Notes: a model not told the origin generated them from the sequence alone. A DNA stretch of 64,000 nucleotides from Bradyrhizobium sp. (GCF_027307225.1 NZ_DAHUXJ010000086.1:1-64000), one strand, 5' to 3'. Shown: positions 42,810 through 52,890, counted from the first letter of the stretch. Program-made: numbers and translations.

Positions 42810-44972
42810 TCAGCCCGCCGCCTTGGCCTCGCGCCGCCGCGCGGTGAGAATGTATTCGGTGTAGCCGTTCGGCTGTTCGCGGCCCTTGAAGACGAGATCG
42901 CATGCCGCCTTGAAGGCGACACCATCGAAGCCGGGCGCCATCGGCTTGTAGAGCGCATCGCCCTTGTTCTGACCGTCCACGACCACCGCCATGCGCTTGA
43001 GCGAATCCATCACCTGCTCGCTGGTGACGACGCCGTGACGCAGCCAGTTTGCCAAATGCTGGCTCGAGATGCGCAAGGTCGCGCGATCTTCCATCAGGCC
43101 GATGTCGTGAATGTCCGGCACCTTCGAGCAGCCGACGCCTTGATCGATCCAGCGCACGACGTAACCGAGAATGCCCTGGCAATTGTTGTCGATCTCCTGC
43201 CGGACGTCATCGGGCGCCCAGTTCGATTTCGAAACCGGGATGGTGAGGATATCGGATAGCCTGGCGCGCGGGCCGCCCTTGGTGAGCTCCTGCTGGCGCG
43301 CCAGCACGTTGACCTGATGGTAATGCAGCGCATGCAGCGTCGCCGCCGTCGGCGAAGGCACCCACGCCGTGGTCGCGCCGGCCTGCGGATGGCCGATCTT
43401 CTGCGCCAGCATGTCCGCCATCTTGTCGGGCGCCGCCCACATGCCCTTGCCGATCTGGGCGTGGCCGGGCAAGCCGTCGATCAATCCATTGTCGACGTTC
43501 CAGTCCTCATAGGCCTTGATCCAGGGCTGCGCCTTCATCTCGTTCTTGCGGATCATCGGACCCGCTTCCATCGAGGTATGGATCTCGTCGCCGGTGCGGT
43601 CGAGGAAGCCGGTGTTGATGAAGACGATGCGCTTTGACGCCTGCTGAATGCAGCCCTTGAGGTTGATCGTGGTGCGGCGCTCCTCGTCCATGATGCCGAC
43701 CTTCAGGGTGTTTTCCGGCAAGGACAGCATTTTCTCGACGCGCGCGAACAGTTCGCACGTAAATGCGACCTCGTCCGGCCCGTGCATCTTCGGCTTGACG
43801 ATATAGACCGAGCCGGTGCGGCTGTTGCGCAGTTTGGAAAAGCCCTTGAGATCGTGGATCGCAAGCAGGCCGGAGACGGCGGCATCCAGCATGCCTTCGG
43901 GAATTTCCGCGCCCGACGCATCGAGGACCGCATCGGTAAACATGTGGTGGCCGACATTGCGCATCAGCAGCAGGCTGCGGCCGTGGAGCTTGAGCTCTTT
44001 GCCGTCGCCCGTCGTGTAGACCCGGTCGGCGTTGAGCGAACGCGTCAGTTTCTTGCCGCCTTTTTCAAACTCAGCCGACAGCGAGCCATTCATCAGGCCG
44101 AGCGTGTTGCGATAGACCTCTACCTTGTCCTCGGCGTCGACGGTGGCAACGCTGTCTTCCATATCGAGAATGGTGCTGACCGCAGCTTCCATCATCACGT
44201 CGGCGACGCCTGCAGGATCGCCCTTGCCGATCATGTGGCTGCGATCGATCTGGAGCTCGATGTGCAGGCCGTTGTTGACCAGCAGGATCGCCGAAGGCGA
44301 AGCGGCATCGCCGCGATAGCCGGCGAACTGAGCATTGGACTTCAGCGTGGTGGCGTTGCCGTCTTTCAGCTTGGCCGAAAGTTTGCCGCCGGCGACAGAA
44401 TAGGCGACGATGTCGGCGTGGCGGCCGGCCGCGAGCGGGGCGGCCTGGTCAAGGAAGGTCTTGGCCTTCGCCACCACCTTGTCGCCGCGCGCCTGGTCGT
44501 AGCCCTTTCCGCTTTCGCTTGCGTCATGCGGAATCGCGTCGGTGCCGTAGAACGCGTCGTAAAGGCTGCCCCAGCGCGCGTTGGCGGCGTTCAGCGCATA
44601 GCGCGCATTGGTGAGCGGCACCACGAGCTGCGGTCCGCAGATCTTGCCGATTTCCTCGTCGACATCAGTGGTCTCGACCTTGTGCGTCGCCGGTTCCGGC
44701 CGAAGGTAGCCGATCTCCTTCAGGAATGCCGTGTAAGCGTTGAGGTCGAGCGGTTTGCCCTTGTGGGCGCGGTGCCAGTCGTCGATCTTCGCCTGCAATC
44801 CGTTGCGGATTGCGAGAAGTTCGCGATTTTTCGGCGCCAGACCGCGAACGATGGCGGCAAGCCCGGCCCAGAACGCATCGGCTGCGACACCGGTTTTCGG
44901 GGCGGCCTCTTTGGCGATGAAATCGAACAGAACGGGGGCAATCTTCAGGCCGTGGGCGTCGATACGCGTCAT
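42810..44972 (-). CDS. glcB: Malate synthase G
   Basis: Single-chain malate synthase of 720 residues that condenses glyoxylate with acetyl-CoA in the glyoxylate cycle. Clear family stretches: [80 protein letters not shown] and [20 protein letters not shown]. The ATG at 44972 ([15 protein letters not shown]) is preferred over one at 44987. It stands alone between csbD and the cysNC terminator. Confidence 0.97.
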   Translation of the reverse strand: MTRIDAHGLKIAPVLFDFIAKEAAPKTGVAADAFWAGLAAIVRGLAPKNRELLAIRNGLQAKIDDWHRAHKGKPLDLNAYTAFLKEIGYLRPEPATHKVETTDVDEEIGKICGPQLVVPLTNARYALNAANARWGSLYDAFYGTDAIPHDASESGKGYDQARGDKVVAKAKTFLDQAAPLAAGRHADIVAYSVAGGKLSAKLKDGNATTLKSNAQFAGYRGDAASPSAILLVNNGLHIELQIDRSHMIGKGDPAGVADVMMEAAVSTILDMEDSVATVDAEDKVEVYRNTLGLMNGSLSAEFEKGGKKLTRSLNADRVYTTGDGKELKLHGRSLLLMRNVGHHMFTDAVLDASGAEIPEGMLDAAVSGLLAIHDLKGFSKLRNSRTGSVYIVKPKMHGPDEVAFTCELFARVEKMLSLPENTLKVGIMDEERRTTINLKGCIQQASKRIVFINTGFLDRTGDEIHTSMEAGPMIRKNEMKAQPWIKAYEDWNVDNGLIDGLPGHAQIGKGMWAAPDKMADMLAQKIGHPQAGATTAWVPSPTAATLHALHYHQVNVLARQQELTKGGPRARLSDILTIPVSKSNWAPDDVRQEIDNNCQGILGYVVRWIDQGVGCSKVPDIHDIGLMEDRATLRISSQHLANWLRHGVVTSEQVMDSLKRMAVVVDGQNKGDALYKPMAPGFDGVAFKAACDLVFKGREQPNGYTEYILTARRREAKAAG

Positions 44973-45044
44973 GGATTTTTCCCGCAAGAGACCGCGCCGG
45001 GAAGCGCCGTCGATTTTGTTAATTTCAGGAACAAAAAAACGCGC

Positions 45045-45071
45045 AAAAAGGCGCGAAGTTCGACGCCTTTT
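45045..45071 (-). terminator. Rho-independent terminator of the cysD-cysNC operon
   Basis: On the minus strand AAAAGGCG, a 10-nt loop, CGCCTTTTT. It lies about 60 bp after the cysNC stop. The loop happens to contain GAACTTC, but it lacks the arms of the repeat modules. Confidence 0.7.
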
Positions 45072-45132
45072 AGCGCTAAAGCAGGTCTAAAGAAAAGCCT
45101 TTCGGCGGCTTCTCAGGCCGATCCTGGCGGGC

Positions 45133-47049
45133 TCAAATATTAGCAGCCAGATCAATGACTTCGTCAAACAGGACGCCGGTCTCCAGCAACATGCGCTCGA
45201 CCGTCTCGGCCGCTTCGGCTATCGCCTGGCCGGAGGTATCGATGACAAGCTCGCATTGGGCCGGTGGCTCATAGTCGTTGGTAATGCCGGTGAATGCCGG
45301 CAAATTGCCCGCTCGCGCCTTGGCATAGTGGCCCTTCGGATCGCGGCTTTCGCAGACCTCGGCCGGCGTCGCGACGTGAATTTCGCGAAACGCGGTGTCG
45401 GCGATCCGGCGCGCAGCGTCGCGGTCCTCGCGCGAGGGCGAGACGGCGGCGACGATCGCGATGTGCCCATTGCGGGCGAGATGGGTGGCAACCTCGGCGA
45501 GCCGTCGGATATTCTCGCTGCGGTCCTGTGCCGAGAAGCCGAGGTCGCGGTTGAGGCTGGCGCGCACGGTATCGCCATCCAGCAGAATCGGCGAGCCGCC
45601 GCGGTCGAACAGTCGCCGCTCCAGCGCGCGCGCCAGCGTCGATTTTCCGGAAGCCGGCAGGCCTGTCAGCCAGACCACCGCGCCGTGGTGGCGATAGCGG
45701 GCCGAGCGCTCGTCCGGCCTGAGAGCCGATTCCACCGGCACGATATCGACCGGCACCGCGCGCTGTCCGGCATCCACCGACAGCACCAGTCCGCCGCCAG
45801 CGATGCGGCCGTTGACCTCGATCACGAGGCGGCCGGTCCGTGGATTGTCGGCATAGGCGTCGGCGGCGACCGGTTGCGCCAGCGCGATATCGATCTCGCC
45901 GACATGGTTGCGCGCAATCGAGGTGTTCTCGACGCTCGACAACGCGCCGGGATCGACCGCCTTGTCGATCGCCACGACGCTTGCGCGGCTTTCGCGCGTG
46001 TTCAGCCGCACCAGGATCTGGTCGCCTTTGCCAAGCGGCTTGTCGTGCAGCCAGAAGATGCGCGCATGAATTCGCCGTGTGTCGCGCGGGGCCGATGCGG
46101 TGTGCGCGATGACATCGCCTCGCTCGAGGAACAGTTCACGATCGAGCGTGATGCCGACCGAGCGGCCCGCGGTCTGGACGCCTTTGACGGGCGTCACCGG
46201 CCAGCTTTCGACGGTCTTGATCTTGGCGATCTTTCCCGCCGGCATGATGACGATCTCGTCGCCGCTCGCCAGCCGCCCGGATTCAATCCGTCCCGCCACG
46301 ATGCGGCGGTCGTCGAATTTGTAGATCGCCTGGACAGGCAGCCGCAGCGCCAGTTGTTCCGGCGGCTGGGCGGGCTGAAGCGCGTCGAGCGCCTCGACCA
46401 CGGTGGGCCCGCGATACCAGCGGATTCGCGGCGACAATGTCGCTACGCCATCGCCGTCGCGCGCGGAGATCGGGATGACCGCAAGCGGTGTGACGCCAAG
46501 GCCGGTCAGATGCGCGGAAATCTCGTCGCGGATCTCACCAAACCGTGCCTCGCTGAAATCGACCCGGTCCATCTTGTTGACGACGACGGCGACCTGTTTG
46601 ACGCCGAGAAGATGCAGGAGGTAGCCGTGGCGCCGGGTCTGGTCGCGCACGCCTTCCAGCGCATCGATGATCAGGACCGCGCCGTCTGCCTGCGAGGCAC
46701 CGGTGATCATGTTGCGCAGGAATTCGGCGTGGCCGGGGGCATCGATCAGCACCACATCGCGCGAGCGCGTGCGGAAGCGGATCTGCGTGGTGTCGATGGT
46801 GATGCCCTGGTCGCGCTCGGTTTGCAATGCGTCGAGCAGGAACGACCATTCGAACGGCATGCCGCGCCGCGCGCTGACTTCCTTCAGCATCTCGAGCTTG
46901 CCGTCCGGCAGGCTGCCGGTTTCGTGCAGCAGCCTTCCGACCAGCGTCGACTTGCCATGATCGACATGGCCGACAATGACGATGCGCACCTGCGCACGGG
47001 TGATGCTGTTCGGAAGCGTCGACAACTCGGCAAGGGCGGGCATATTCAT
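45133..47049 (-). CDS. cysNC: Fused sulfate adenylyltransferase large subunit / APS kinase CysNC
   Basis: Bifunctional protein of 638 residues. The N-terminal two thirds are CysN, an EF-Tu-like GTPase: GHVDHGKST near 26-34, DAPGHAEFLRNM, NKMDRVDF, then two beta-barrel domains. The C-terminal 200 residues are APS kinase: P-loop GLPASGKST near 460-468, LDGDTVRASLNRDLGFS, and REDRDAARRI. With CysD it makes APS, and the kinase part makes PAPS. The start at 47049 (MNMPALAELS) follows the cysD stop by 20 bp; the frame is open much further upstream inside cysD. Confidence 0.96.
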   Translation of the reverse strand: MNMPALAELSTLPNSITRAQVRIVIVGHVDHGKSTLVGRLLHETGSLPDGKLEMLKEVSARRGMPFEWSFLLDALQTERDQGITIDTTQIRFRTRSRDVVLIDAPGHAEFLRNMITGASQADGAVLIIDALEGVRDQTRRHGYLLHLLGVKQVAVVVNKMDRVDFSEARFGEIRDEISAHLTGLGVTPLAVIPISARDGDGVATLSPRIRWYRGPTVVEALDALQPAQPPEQLALRLPVQAIYKFDDRRIVAGRIESGRLASGDEIVIMPAGKIAKIKTVESWPVTPVKGVQTAGRSVGITLDRELFLERGDVIAHTASAPRDTRRIHARIFWLHDKPLGKGDQILVRLNTRESRASVVAIDKAVDPGALSSVENTSIARNHVGEIDIALAQPVAADAYADNPRTGRLVIEVNGRIAGGGLVLSVDAGQRAVPVDIVPVESALRPDERSARYRHHGAVVWLTGLPASGKSTLARALERRLFDRGGSPILLDGDTVRASLNRDLGFSAQDRSENIRRLAEVATHLARNGHIAIVAAVSPSREDRDAARRIADTAFREIHVATPAEVCESRDPKGHYAKARAGNLPAFTGITNDYEPPAQCELVIDTSGQAIAEAAETVERMLLETGVLFDEVIDLAANI

Positions 47050-47069
47050 GGCAAATCCAGCGTAAGATT

Positions 47070-47975
47070 CTACAGATAGCCGGCGACGCGCAGCCGCTCG
47101 AAGGCGTCCTCGGTCTCGTGGTCGAGCGAGCGGCCCGCGCGCTCCGGCACCTTGGTGCTTTCGAGTTCGAGCAGGATTTCCTCGATGCTCGACGCAGTCG
47201 AAGCCACCGGAAAGGTGATGTCGGCATCGCCGAGCGAGCGATAGCGCTTGCCGCCTTTGGCGAGATAAAGCGGAATGATCGGAATGTTTTCGCGCTTCGT
47301 GTAGGCCCAGATATCGGCCTCGGTCCACTGCAGGATGGGATGGATGCGCAAGTGTGCGCCCGGCGGCGGCGAGGCGTTGAACTGGTCCCAGAATTCCGGC
47401 GGCTGGTCGCGCACGTCCCATCCGCCTTCAGTGCCGCGCGGCGAAAACACGCGCTCCTTGGCGCGCGTCGCTTCCTCGTCGCGGCGAATGCCGGCGATCA
47501 ATCCATCGAAGCCATACTTGGCGAGCGCAAGCTTGAGGCCTTCGGTCTTGCGGGCGGCTGATCGCGCTGCCGGCGGCAGCGTCGGATCGACGGCATCGAT
47601 CGGCGGGCAGGGCTCGATTTTAAGATCAAGTCCCCATTCCTTGCCGTAGATGTCGCGGAAGGCGTACATCTCCGGAAACTTCTTGCCGGTATCGACGTGG
47701 AGCGCTGGAAACGGCACGCGGCCGAAGAACGCCTTCCGTGCAAGCCAGATCATCACGTTTGAATCTTTACCGAGCGACCACAGCAGCGCGAGCTTCTTCA
47801 GCCGTGCAAAAGCCTCACGGAAGATGTAGATGCTCTGCGCTTCGAGCGCGTCGAGGTGATCCATGGAGGGCGCCAGAGCCGGCTTTTGGCTCGAATTTTG
47901 CGTGAGCGAGAGGGCGTTGGCCGGGAGCTCGCGATGCACCCTGTTTTGCACGTAACTGTCTTCGAGAAGATGCAT
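47070..47975 (-). CDS. cysD: Sulfate adenylyltransferase small subunit CysD
   Basis: PP-loop ATP sulfurylase subunit of 301 residues. Motifs: LWSLGKDSNVMIWLARKAF (SGGKDS-type loop), FPALHVDTGKKFPEMYAFRD, GLIAGIRRDEEATRAKERVF, and RSLGDADITFPVASTASSIE. The first 37 residues are an extension; MDHLDALEAQSIYIFREAF would be the usual start region, and an ATG there (47864) is possible. It is the first gene of the cysD-cysNC unit, divergent from cysG. Confidence 0.96.
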   Translation of the reverse strand: MHLLEDSYVQNRVHRELPANALSLTQNSSQKPALAPSMDHLDALEAQSIYIFREAFARLKKLALLWSLGKDSNVMIWLARKAFFGRVPFPALHVDTGKKFPEMYAFRDIYGKEWGLDLKIEPCPPIDAVDPTLPPAARSAARKTEGLKLALAKYGFDGLIAGIRRDEEATRAKERVFSPRGTEGGWDVRDQPPEFWDQFNASPPPGAHLRIHPILQWTEADIWAYTKRENIPIIPLYLAKGGKRYRSLGDADITFPVASTASSIEEILLELESTKVPERAGRSLDHETEDAFERLRVAGYL

Positions 47976-48026
47976 CTACGAACCCTTGGCCTTACGAAGT
48001 GAAAATTCTATAGTGGCGTTGCTCAA

Positions 48027-48049
48027 GAGAAGAAAAAATCTTCTCTTTG
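48027..48049. promoter_or_regulatory. Perfect inverted repeat between the two divergent cys operons
   Basis: AAGAGAAGA-AAAAA-TCTTCTCTT, nine paired bases around five A, midway in the 143-bp gap between cysD and cysG. AT-rich promoter-like DNA (TATATATAG near 48068) follows. It is a good candidate operator for a shared sulfur regulator; the regulator is not identified. Confidence 0.5.
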
Positions 48050-48118
48050 CGAGCCGTAGATGACACATATATAGAAAATAATTCCAGTCAACCGGGAAGT
48101 TCCGGAAGCGGGCACAGC

Positions 48119-49555
48119 ATGCGATTTCTGCCGGTCTTTCTCGATGTGCAACGCGGCGTGGTTTTGCTCGCAGGCGCGGGCGACCTGGCGCGCGCCAAGC
48201 TGCGTGTGCTGGCGTCTGCCGGCGCGCAAGTTCGCTGGTACACGACCGATGGCAACCATGACCTCGGCGGTCTTGGCGCGGACGAGGCCGCGCGGGTTGA
48301 ACTCGCGGCGGGTGATCCGCTGACCGCCGAATTGAGCGGCGTTGTGGCTATCGTTTGCGCCGGCGCGGGCGATACGGGTGCGGCGTTGTCGTCGCGGGCC
48401 CAGGCTTTGGGGCTGCCCGTCAACGTAATGGACGATCTCGAACATTCCACTTTCATTTTTCCGGCGATCGTCGATCGCGGCGATGTCGTGGTCGCGGTCG
48501 GCACCGGTGGCACTTCGCCGGTGGTGGCGCGCCGCGTGCGCGAGCGTATCGAAGCGCTGCTGCCTGCCCGTCTCGGTGAACTCGCTTCCTTCGTTGGCCG
48601 CTGGCGCAAGGCGATCCATGATGTGATTCCGGAGTTCGGGCTGCGCCGCCGATTCTGGGAGCGCGTCGTCGACGGCCCGATCGGCGCGCTTGTTCTTTCC
48701 GGACGCGCGGACGAGGCGGAAAGCGCGCTGAAGAATATTAGCGATGCGTCTGCGTTCACCGGCCGTCTGGCGTCGGGTGACGCGGCGGGAAGCGTGACGC
48801 TGGTTGGTGCTGGTCCCGGCGACCCCGATCTGCTCACCGTCAAGGCGCTGCGGGCGCTGCAGGATGCAGACGTCATTTTCTACGACGAACTGGTCAACCC
48901 GGAAATTCTCGACCGTGCCCGCCGCGATGCAGGCCGTATCCCGGTAGGCCGGCGCGTCGGCAAACCGGGAATTGGCCAGGACGCCATCAACCAGCTTCTG
49001 ATCGAAGCGGCGCGCGCAGGTAAGCGCGCGGTGCGGCTGAAGGGCGGCGACTCTTTCATCTTCGGCCGCGGCGGCGAGGAGGTCGAGGCACTGCGCCAGG
49101 CGAACGTCGCCTATTCGGTCATTCCAGGAATCACCGCCGGTCTTGGCGCTGCCGCGCAATTCGAAGTGCCGCTCACCTTCCGTCACGAAGCGCTGCGCGT
49201 CACCTTCCTGACCGCGCACAAGGCCAGCGACGCCGAGATGGTTGATTGGTCGACCTTAACCGATGTCGCGATGACCATCGTGGTCTATATGGGCATGACA
49301 GCGGCGCCGTCGGTGCGCGCTGGACTGCTGGCCGCCGGACGCTCGCCGCAGACCCCGGTCGGGGTGTTCGCGCGCGCCACCCGCAGCGACGCCGCGGCCG
49401 CGATCGGCACCCTTGATGAATTGCCAGGCCTCATCGAAAAGGTCGTCGGCGGTCCCGCCATCCTCATCATCGGCGACGTGGTTGCGCATTCGGCGCCCGC
49501 ACGTCGTCAACAACTCACCCAACTTGCCTCCTTTTTTCAGGTTGCCGCCGAATGA
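48119..49555 (+). CDS. cysG: Siroheme synthase CysG
   Basis: Protein of 478 residues. The N-terminal third is the precorrin-2 dehydrogenase/ferrochelatase part (MRFLPVFLDVQRGVVLLAGA). The C-terminal part (from about 218, GSVTLVGAGPGDPDLLTVKA) is the uroporphyrinogen-III methyltransferase, with RLKGGDSFIFGRGGEE and IPGITAGLGAAAQFEVPLTF. It makes siroheme for the sulfite reductase encoded two genes downstream. The start at 48119 is preferred over 48047, which would overlap the intergenic inverted repeat. It overlaps the next gene by 4 bp. Confidence 0.95.
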   Translation: MRFLPVFLDVQRGVVLLAGAGDLARAKLRVLASAGAQVRWYTTDGNHDLGGLGADEAARVELAAGDPLTAELSGVVAIVCAGAGDTGAALSSRAQALGLPVNVMDDLEHSTFIFPAIVDRGDVVVAVGTGGTSPVVARRVRERIEALLPARLGELASFVGRWRKAIHDVIPEFGLRRRFWERVVDGPIGALVLSGRADEAESALKNISDASAFTGRLASGDAAGSVTLVGAGPGDPDLLTVKALRALQDADVIFYDELVNPEILDRARRDAGRIPVGRRVGKPGIGQDAINQLLIEAARAGKRAVRLKGGDSFIFGRGGEEVEALRQANVAYSVIPGITAGLGAAAQFEVPLTFRHEALRVTFLTAHKASDAEMVDWSTLTDVAMTIVVYMGMTAAPSVRAGLLAAGRSPQTPVGVFARATRSDAAAAIGTLDELPGLIEKVVGGPAILIIGDVVAHSAPARRQQLTQLASFFQVAAE

Positions 49556-49869
49556 CATCTCCGCTTGAACAAAAAATCCGGATCACCGGACCCTCGATGG
49601 TCACCGCCAACCGCACTGCTGACGGCGCGGTGATTTATCGCAACGCTGCCCAAGGCTGGTCGACCGACCTGTCGGATGCCGCGATCGTGCGTAACGTCGA
49701 CGAGGCGCGGGCGTTGCTGGCCGAGGCGGTCGCCGACGACGTCGGTGCGGTCGGGCCCTATATCGCACCCGTCAGCGTCAAGGACGGCGAGACCGTCAAG
49801 CCCGGCAATTTGCGCGAACATATCCGGCAGAGCGGCCTCACCATCGATCTGCTTCCGGTTTCGGCATAG
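49552..49869 (+). CDS. DUF2849 protein of the sulfite reductase cluster
   Basis: Protein of 105 residues, DUF2849 family, always or nearly always found between cysG and cysI in alphaproteobacteria. Visible family parts: MVTANRTADGAVIYRNAAQG, DEARALLAEAVADD and VGPYIAPV. It may help sulfite reductase assembly or electron supply; no activity is known. It overlaps cysG and ends 12 bp before cysI. Confidence 0.88.
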   Translation: MTSPLEQKIRITGPSMVTANRTADGAVIYRNAAQGWSTDLSDAAIVRNVDEARALLAEAVADDVGAVGPYIAPVSVKDGETVKPGNLREHIRQSGLTIDLLPVSA

Positions 49870-49881
49870 GACCCGTCTGTC

Positions 49882-51537
49882 ATGTACGCGTATGACGAAC
49901 TCGACCGAACGCTGCTCAACGAACGTGTTGAGGAGTTTCGCGACCAGGTGAAGCGGCGCCTGTCGGGCGAACTCACCGAGGACGAATTCAAGATGCTGCG
50001 GTTGCAGAACGGCGTCTATCTGCAATTGCACGCCTATATGTTCCGCGTTGCGATTCCCTACGGCACCCTGTCCTCAAAGCAGTTGCGGGGCCTGGCGCAT
50101 GTGGCGCGAACCTACGACCGCGGGTACGGCCACTTCACCACGCGGCAGAACATCCAGTACAACTGGATCAAGCTCGCCGAACTGCCGGATGCGCTCGCCT
50201 CTCTTGCCGAAGTCGGCATTCATTCGATGCAGACCTCGGGCAACAACACGCGCAACGTCACGTCCGATCAGTGGGCGGGCGTGGCGCCGGGCGAGATCGA
50301 GGATCCTCGCATCTGGTCGGAATTGCTGCGGCAATATACGACGTTGCATCCCGAGTTCTCGTTCCTGCCGCGCAAGTTCAAGTTTGCGATCACGGCTTCG
50401 GCACACGACCGCGCCGCGATCAAGATTCACGATATCGGGCTGCGCCTGCATCGCAATGCGCAAGGCGAGATCGGATTCGAGGTTCTGGTCGGCGGCGGAT
50501 TGGGCCGCACGCCGTTCATTGCCAAGACGATCAGGCCGTTCGTCCACGGCCGCGATCTGCTCAGCTACGTCGAGGCGATCCTGCGCGTCTACAATCAATA
50601 CGGGCGACGCGACAACATCTACAAGGCGCGCATCAAGATCCTGGTGCACGAGCTTGGTGTCGAGAAATTCGCCGCCGAAGTCGAGGAAGAATGGCGCGCG
50701 ATGGGCGAGAGTGCGCTGACGCTGGACGATGGCGTCATCGAGGAAATCCGCTCGCGTTTCAGTTATCCGGCTTATGAGAAACTGCCGCACATGCCGGAAG
50801 AGCTGAAGAAGGCCGCGCAGGTTCCGCCGTTCGAGCGCTGGCGGCGCAATTCCGTGTTCACGCACAAAGTGCAGGGCTATTCGATCGTAACGATATCGCT
50901 CAAGCCGGTGGGCGCGCCACCCGGCGATGCCACGGCCGAGCAAATGGACGCATTGGCCGACCTTGCCGACAAATACTCGTTCGGCGAGATTCGTGTTGGC
51001 CATGAGCAGAATCTGGCGCTGCCCCATGTCGCCAAACGCGACCTGCCGGCCTTGTGGAAGGCGCTGGACAAGCTCGGGCTGGCGACGCCGAACGTCAACC
51101 TCGTCTCCGACATCATCGCCTGTCCGGGCCTGGATTACTGCTCGCTGGCGAATGCGCGCTCGATTCCGATTGCGCAGGAACTGACGCGCCGTTTCGCCAA
51201 TCCCGACACTGCCGAGCTGATCGGCCGGCTGCACATCAACATTTCCGGCTGCATCAATGCCTGCGGCCATCATCACGTCGGCCATATCGGCATCCTTGGC
51301 GTCGAGAAGAACGGCGAGGAATTTTATCAGATCACGATCGGCGGCCGTGCCGACGAGCATGCCGAACTCGGCATGCTGATTGGTCCCGCGGTGCCTTACG
51401 GCGAAGTCGCCGACGTGGTCGAGGACATTGTCGAAGCTTATCTCGCGCTGCGCGAACGCCCCGACGAGCTTTTTGTCGATACGGTGAAACGGCTCGGCGT
51501 CGAACCTTTCAAGGAGCGGGTCTATGCCACTCGTTAA
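49882..51537 (+). CDS. cysI: Ferredoxin-type sulfite reductase (nitrite/sulfite reductase family) CysI
   Basis: Siroheme-[4Fe-4S] enzyme of 551 residues that reduces sulfite to sulfide. Duplicated ferredoxin-like and reductase domains are present. The cluster/siroheme cysteines are C414 and C420 (CPGLDYC) and C457 and C461 (NISGCINACGHHHVG). Substrate-pocket arginines are in the GHFTTRQNIQYNW region. The cys context favours sulfite over nitrite. It overlaps the DUF934 gene by 14 bp. Confidence 0.95.
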   Translation: MYAYDELDRTLLNERVEEFRDQVKRRLSGELTEDEFKMLRLQNGVYLQLHAYMFRVAIPYGTLSSKQLRGLAHVARTYDRGYGHFTTRQNIQYNWIKLAELPDALASLAEVGIHSMQTSGNNTRNVTSDQWAGVAPGEIEDPRIWSELLRQYTTLHPEFSFLPRKFKFAITASAHDRAAIKIHDIGLRLHRNAQGEIGFEVLVGGGLGRTPFIAKTIRPFVHGRDLLSYVEAILRVYNQYGRRDNIYKARIKILVHELGVEKFAAEVEEEWRAMGESALTLDDGVIEEIRSRFSYPAYEKLPHMPEELKKAAQVPPFERWRRNSVFTHKVQGYSIVTISLKPVGAPPGDATAEQMDALADLADKYSFGEIRVGHEQNLALPHVAKRDLPALWKALDKLGLATPNVNLVSDIIACPGLDYCSLANARSIPIAQELTRRFANPDTAELIGRLHINISGCINACGHHHVGHIGILGVEKNGEEFYQITIGGRADEHAELGMLIGPAVPYGEVADVVEDIVEAYLALRERPDELFVDTVKRLGVEPFKERVYATR

Positions 51538-52036
51538 GAACGGAAAAACCGCAACTGACATCTTTGTCCATGTCGCTGACGGTGCGCAATTGCCGGGCGA
51601 CGGTGCCGTCCTGGTTTCGGCCGCGCGGTTTCTCGAGGACCCGGAAGGGATGTTGAAGCGCGCCGGCAAACTCGGCGTTATCTGGCCGAACAATCGCGAC
51701 GTCGACGATCTCGTGCCCTATCTCGACCGGCTTGCGGTGGTCGCGCTGGTATTTCCGACTTTCCGCGATGGCCGTGCCTACAGCCAGGCCCGCCTCCTGC
51801 GCGAGCGCTATGGCTATGACGGCGAGTTGCGCGCCACTGGACAGGTGCTGCGCGACCAGTTCATGTTCATGCTGCGCGCGGGCTTTGACGCGCTCGAAGC
51901 CAAAAAGCAAAGCGACGTCGAGGCGTTCGCGCTCACATCGAAGCGTTACTCGGTATTCTATCAGCCGACCGGCGACGGCAGGCTCACCGCGCTGCACCGG
52001 CGGATGCAGCAGCGTCACTCGGAGAGCGCGCGCTAA
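51524..52036 (+). CDS. DUF934 protein of the sulfate assimilation cluster
   Basis: Protein of 170 residues, DUF934 family, typical of proteobacterial sulfite reductase operons. Conserved stretches: LGVIWPNNRDVDDLVPYLDR, ALVFPTFRDGRAYSQARLLR and ERYGYDGELRATGQVLRDQ. No catalytic function is known; an accessory role to CysI or CysH is assumed. It overlaps cysI and cysH at both ends. Confidence 0.9.
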   Translation: MPLVKNGKTATDIFVHVADGAQLPGDGAVLVSAARFLEDPEGMLKRAGKLGVIWPNNRDVDDLVPYLDRLAVVALVFPTFRDGRAYSQARLLRERYGYDGELRATGQVLRDQFMFMLRAGFDALEAKKQSDVEAFALTSKRYSVFYQPTGDGRLTALHRRMQQRHSESAR

Positions 52037-52776
52037 TGGCGATGACGGTGAGTGAGCTTGCGGAGCCCATCATGGACGAGACTGCGGCGGCAAAAAAGGC
52101 CGCGACGCTCGACGAGGCGCTGCATCGCGCGACCCCCTCGGAAGTGATTGAGGGCGCGCTCCGCATCGTCGGCCGCGAGCGCCTGGCGGTGGTATCCTCG
52201 TTCGGCACGGAATCGGCGGCGCTCCTTAAGGTCATGGCCGATGTCGACCCGGCGATCCCCGTGATCTTTCTCGACACCGGGTGGCTGTTCGAGGAGACGC
52301 TCGCCTATCGCGATACGCTGATTGAAAAGCTCGGCTTACGCGACGTCCGTTCAATCAAGCCGCTGGAAGAAACCTTGCATCGCGAGGATCCGGACAAAGA
52401 ACTATGGTTTTCCGATCCCGATGCATGCTGCCGGATTCGCAAAGTAGAACCGCTGCAGCGCGCGCTGGCGCCGTTCGATGCCTGGATCAGCGGCCGCAAG
52501 CGTTTTCAGGGCGGCCTGCGCGCGGCCATGCCGATGGTCGAGGCCGATGGCGTCAGGCTCAAATTCAATCCGTTTGCCACGATCTCGCCGGCTGAGATCG
52601 AGGCGATCTACGCTGGGGCGAAGCTGCCGCCGCATCCGCTGGTGGCTTCCGGCTTCCGATCCATGGGGTGCATGCCCTGCACCAGCCGGACGCTGCCGGG
52701 CGAGGACGGCCGCGATGGGCGCTGGCGTGGCAGGTCCAAGACCGAATGCGGGATCCATACCGTCACGACGGGCTGA
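52036..52776 (+). CDS. cysH: Assimilatory adenylylsulfate (APS) reductase CysH
   Basis: Thiol-dependent reductase of 246 residues producing sulfite. Core elements are SSFGTESAALLKVMADVDPA and FLDTGWLF. It has the paired cysteines of the 4Fe-4S APS-reductase type: C131-C132 (DACCRIRK) and C212/C215 (GCMPCTSR), plus the catalytic Cys238 in TECGIH. PAPS-specific enzymes lack the cluster cysteines, so APS is the likely substrate. It is the last gene of the operon. Confidence 0.95.
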   Translation: MAMTVSELAEPIMDETAAAKKAATLDEALHRATPSEVIEGALRIVGRERLAVVSSFGTESAALLKVMADVDPAIPVIFLDTGWLFEETLAYRDTLIEKLGLRDVRSIKPLEETLHREDPDKELWFSDPDACCRIRKVEPLQRALAPFDAWISGRKRFQGGLRAAMPMVEADGVRLKFNPFATISPAEIEAIYAGAKLPPHPLVASGFRSMGCMPCTSRTLPGEDGRDGRWRGRSKTECGIHTVTTG

Positions 52777-52890
52777 AGCTCGCATTGCAGCCCAGCTAAC
52801 CGCAAAAAGGCCGCGCCGTTCACCTTTCAGCCACGGTTGGCATGCAACAACCCCCGAAACCTTTGGGGGATTCTTAAGAGAATGCGCGTG

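Noticed and set aside
45045-45071. GAACTTC motif in the cysNC terminator as another repeat copy
   Set aside because: Only the 7-mer is shared. The flanking arms and second hairpin are missing, and the stem is a normal terminator.
52853-52885. Terminator after cysH
   Set aside because: CCCCC...GGGGG can pair, but the stem is only five bases and the following TTCTT is a poor tract; left unassigned.
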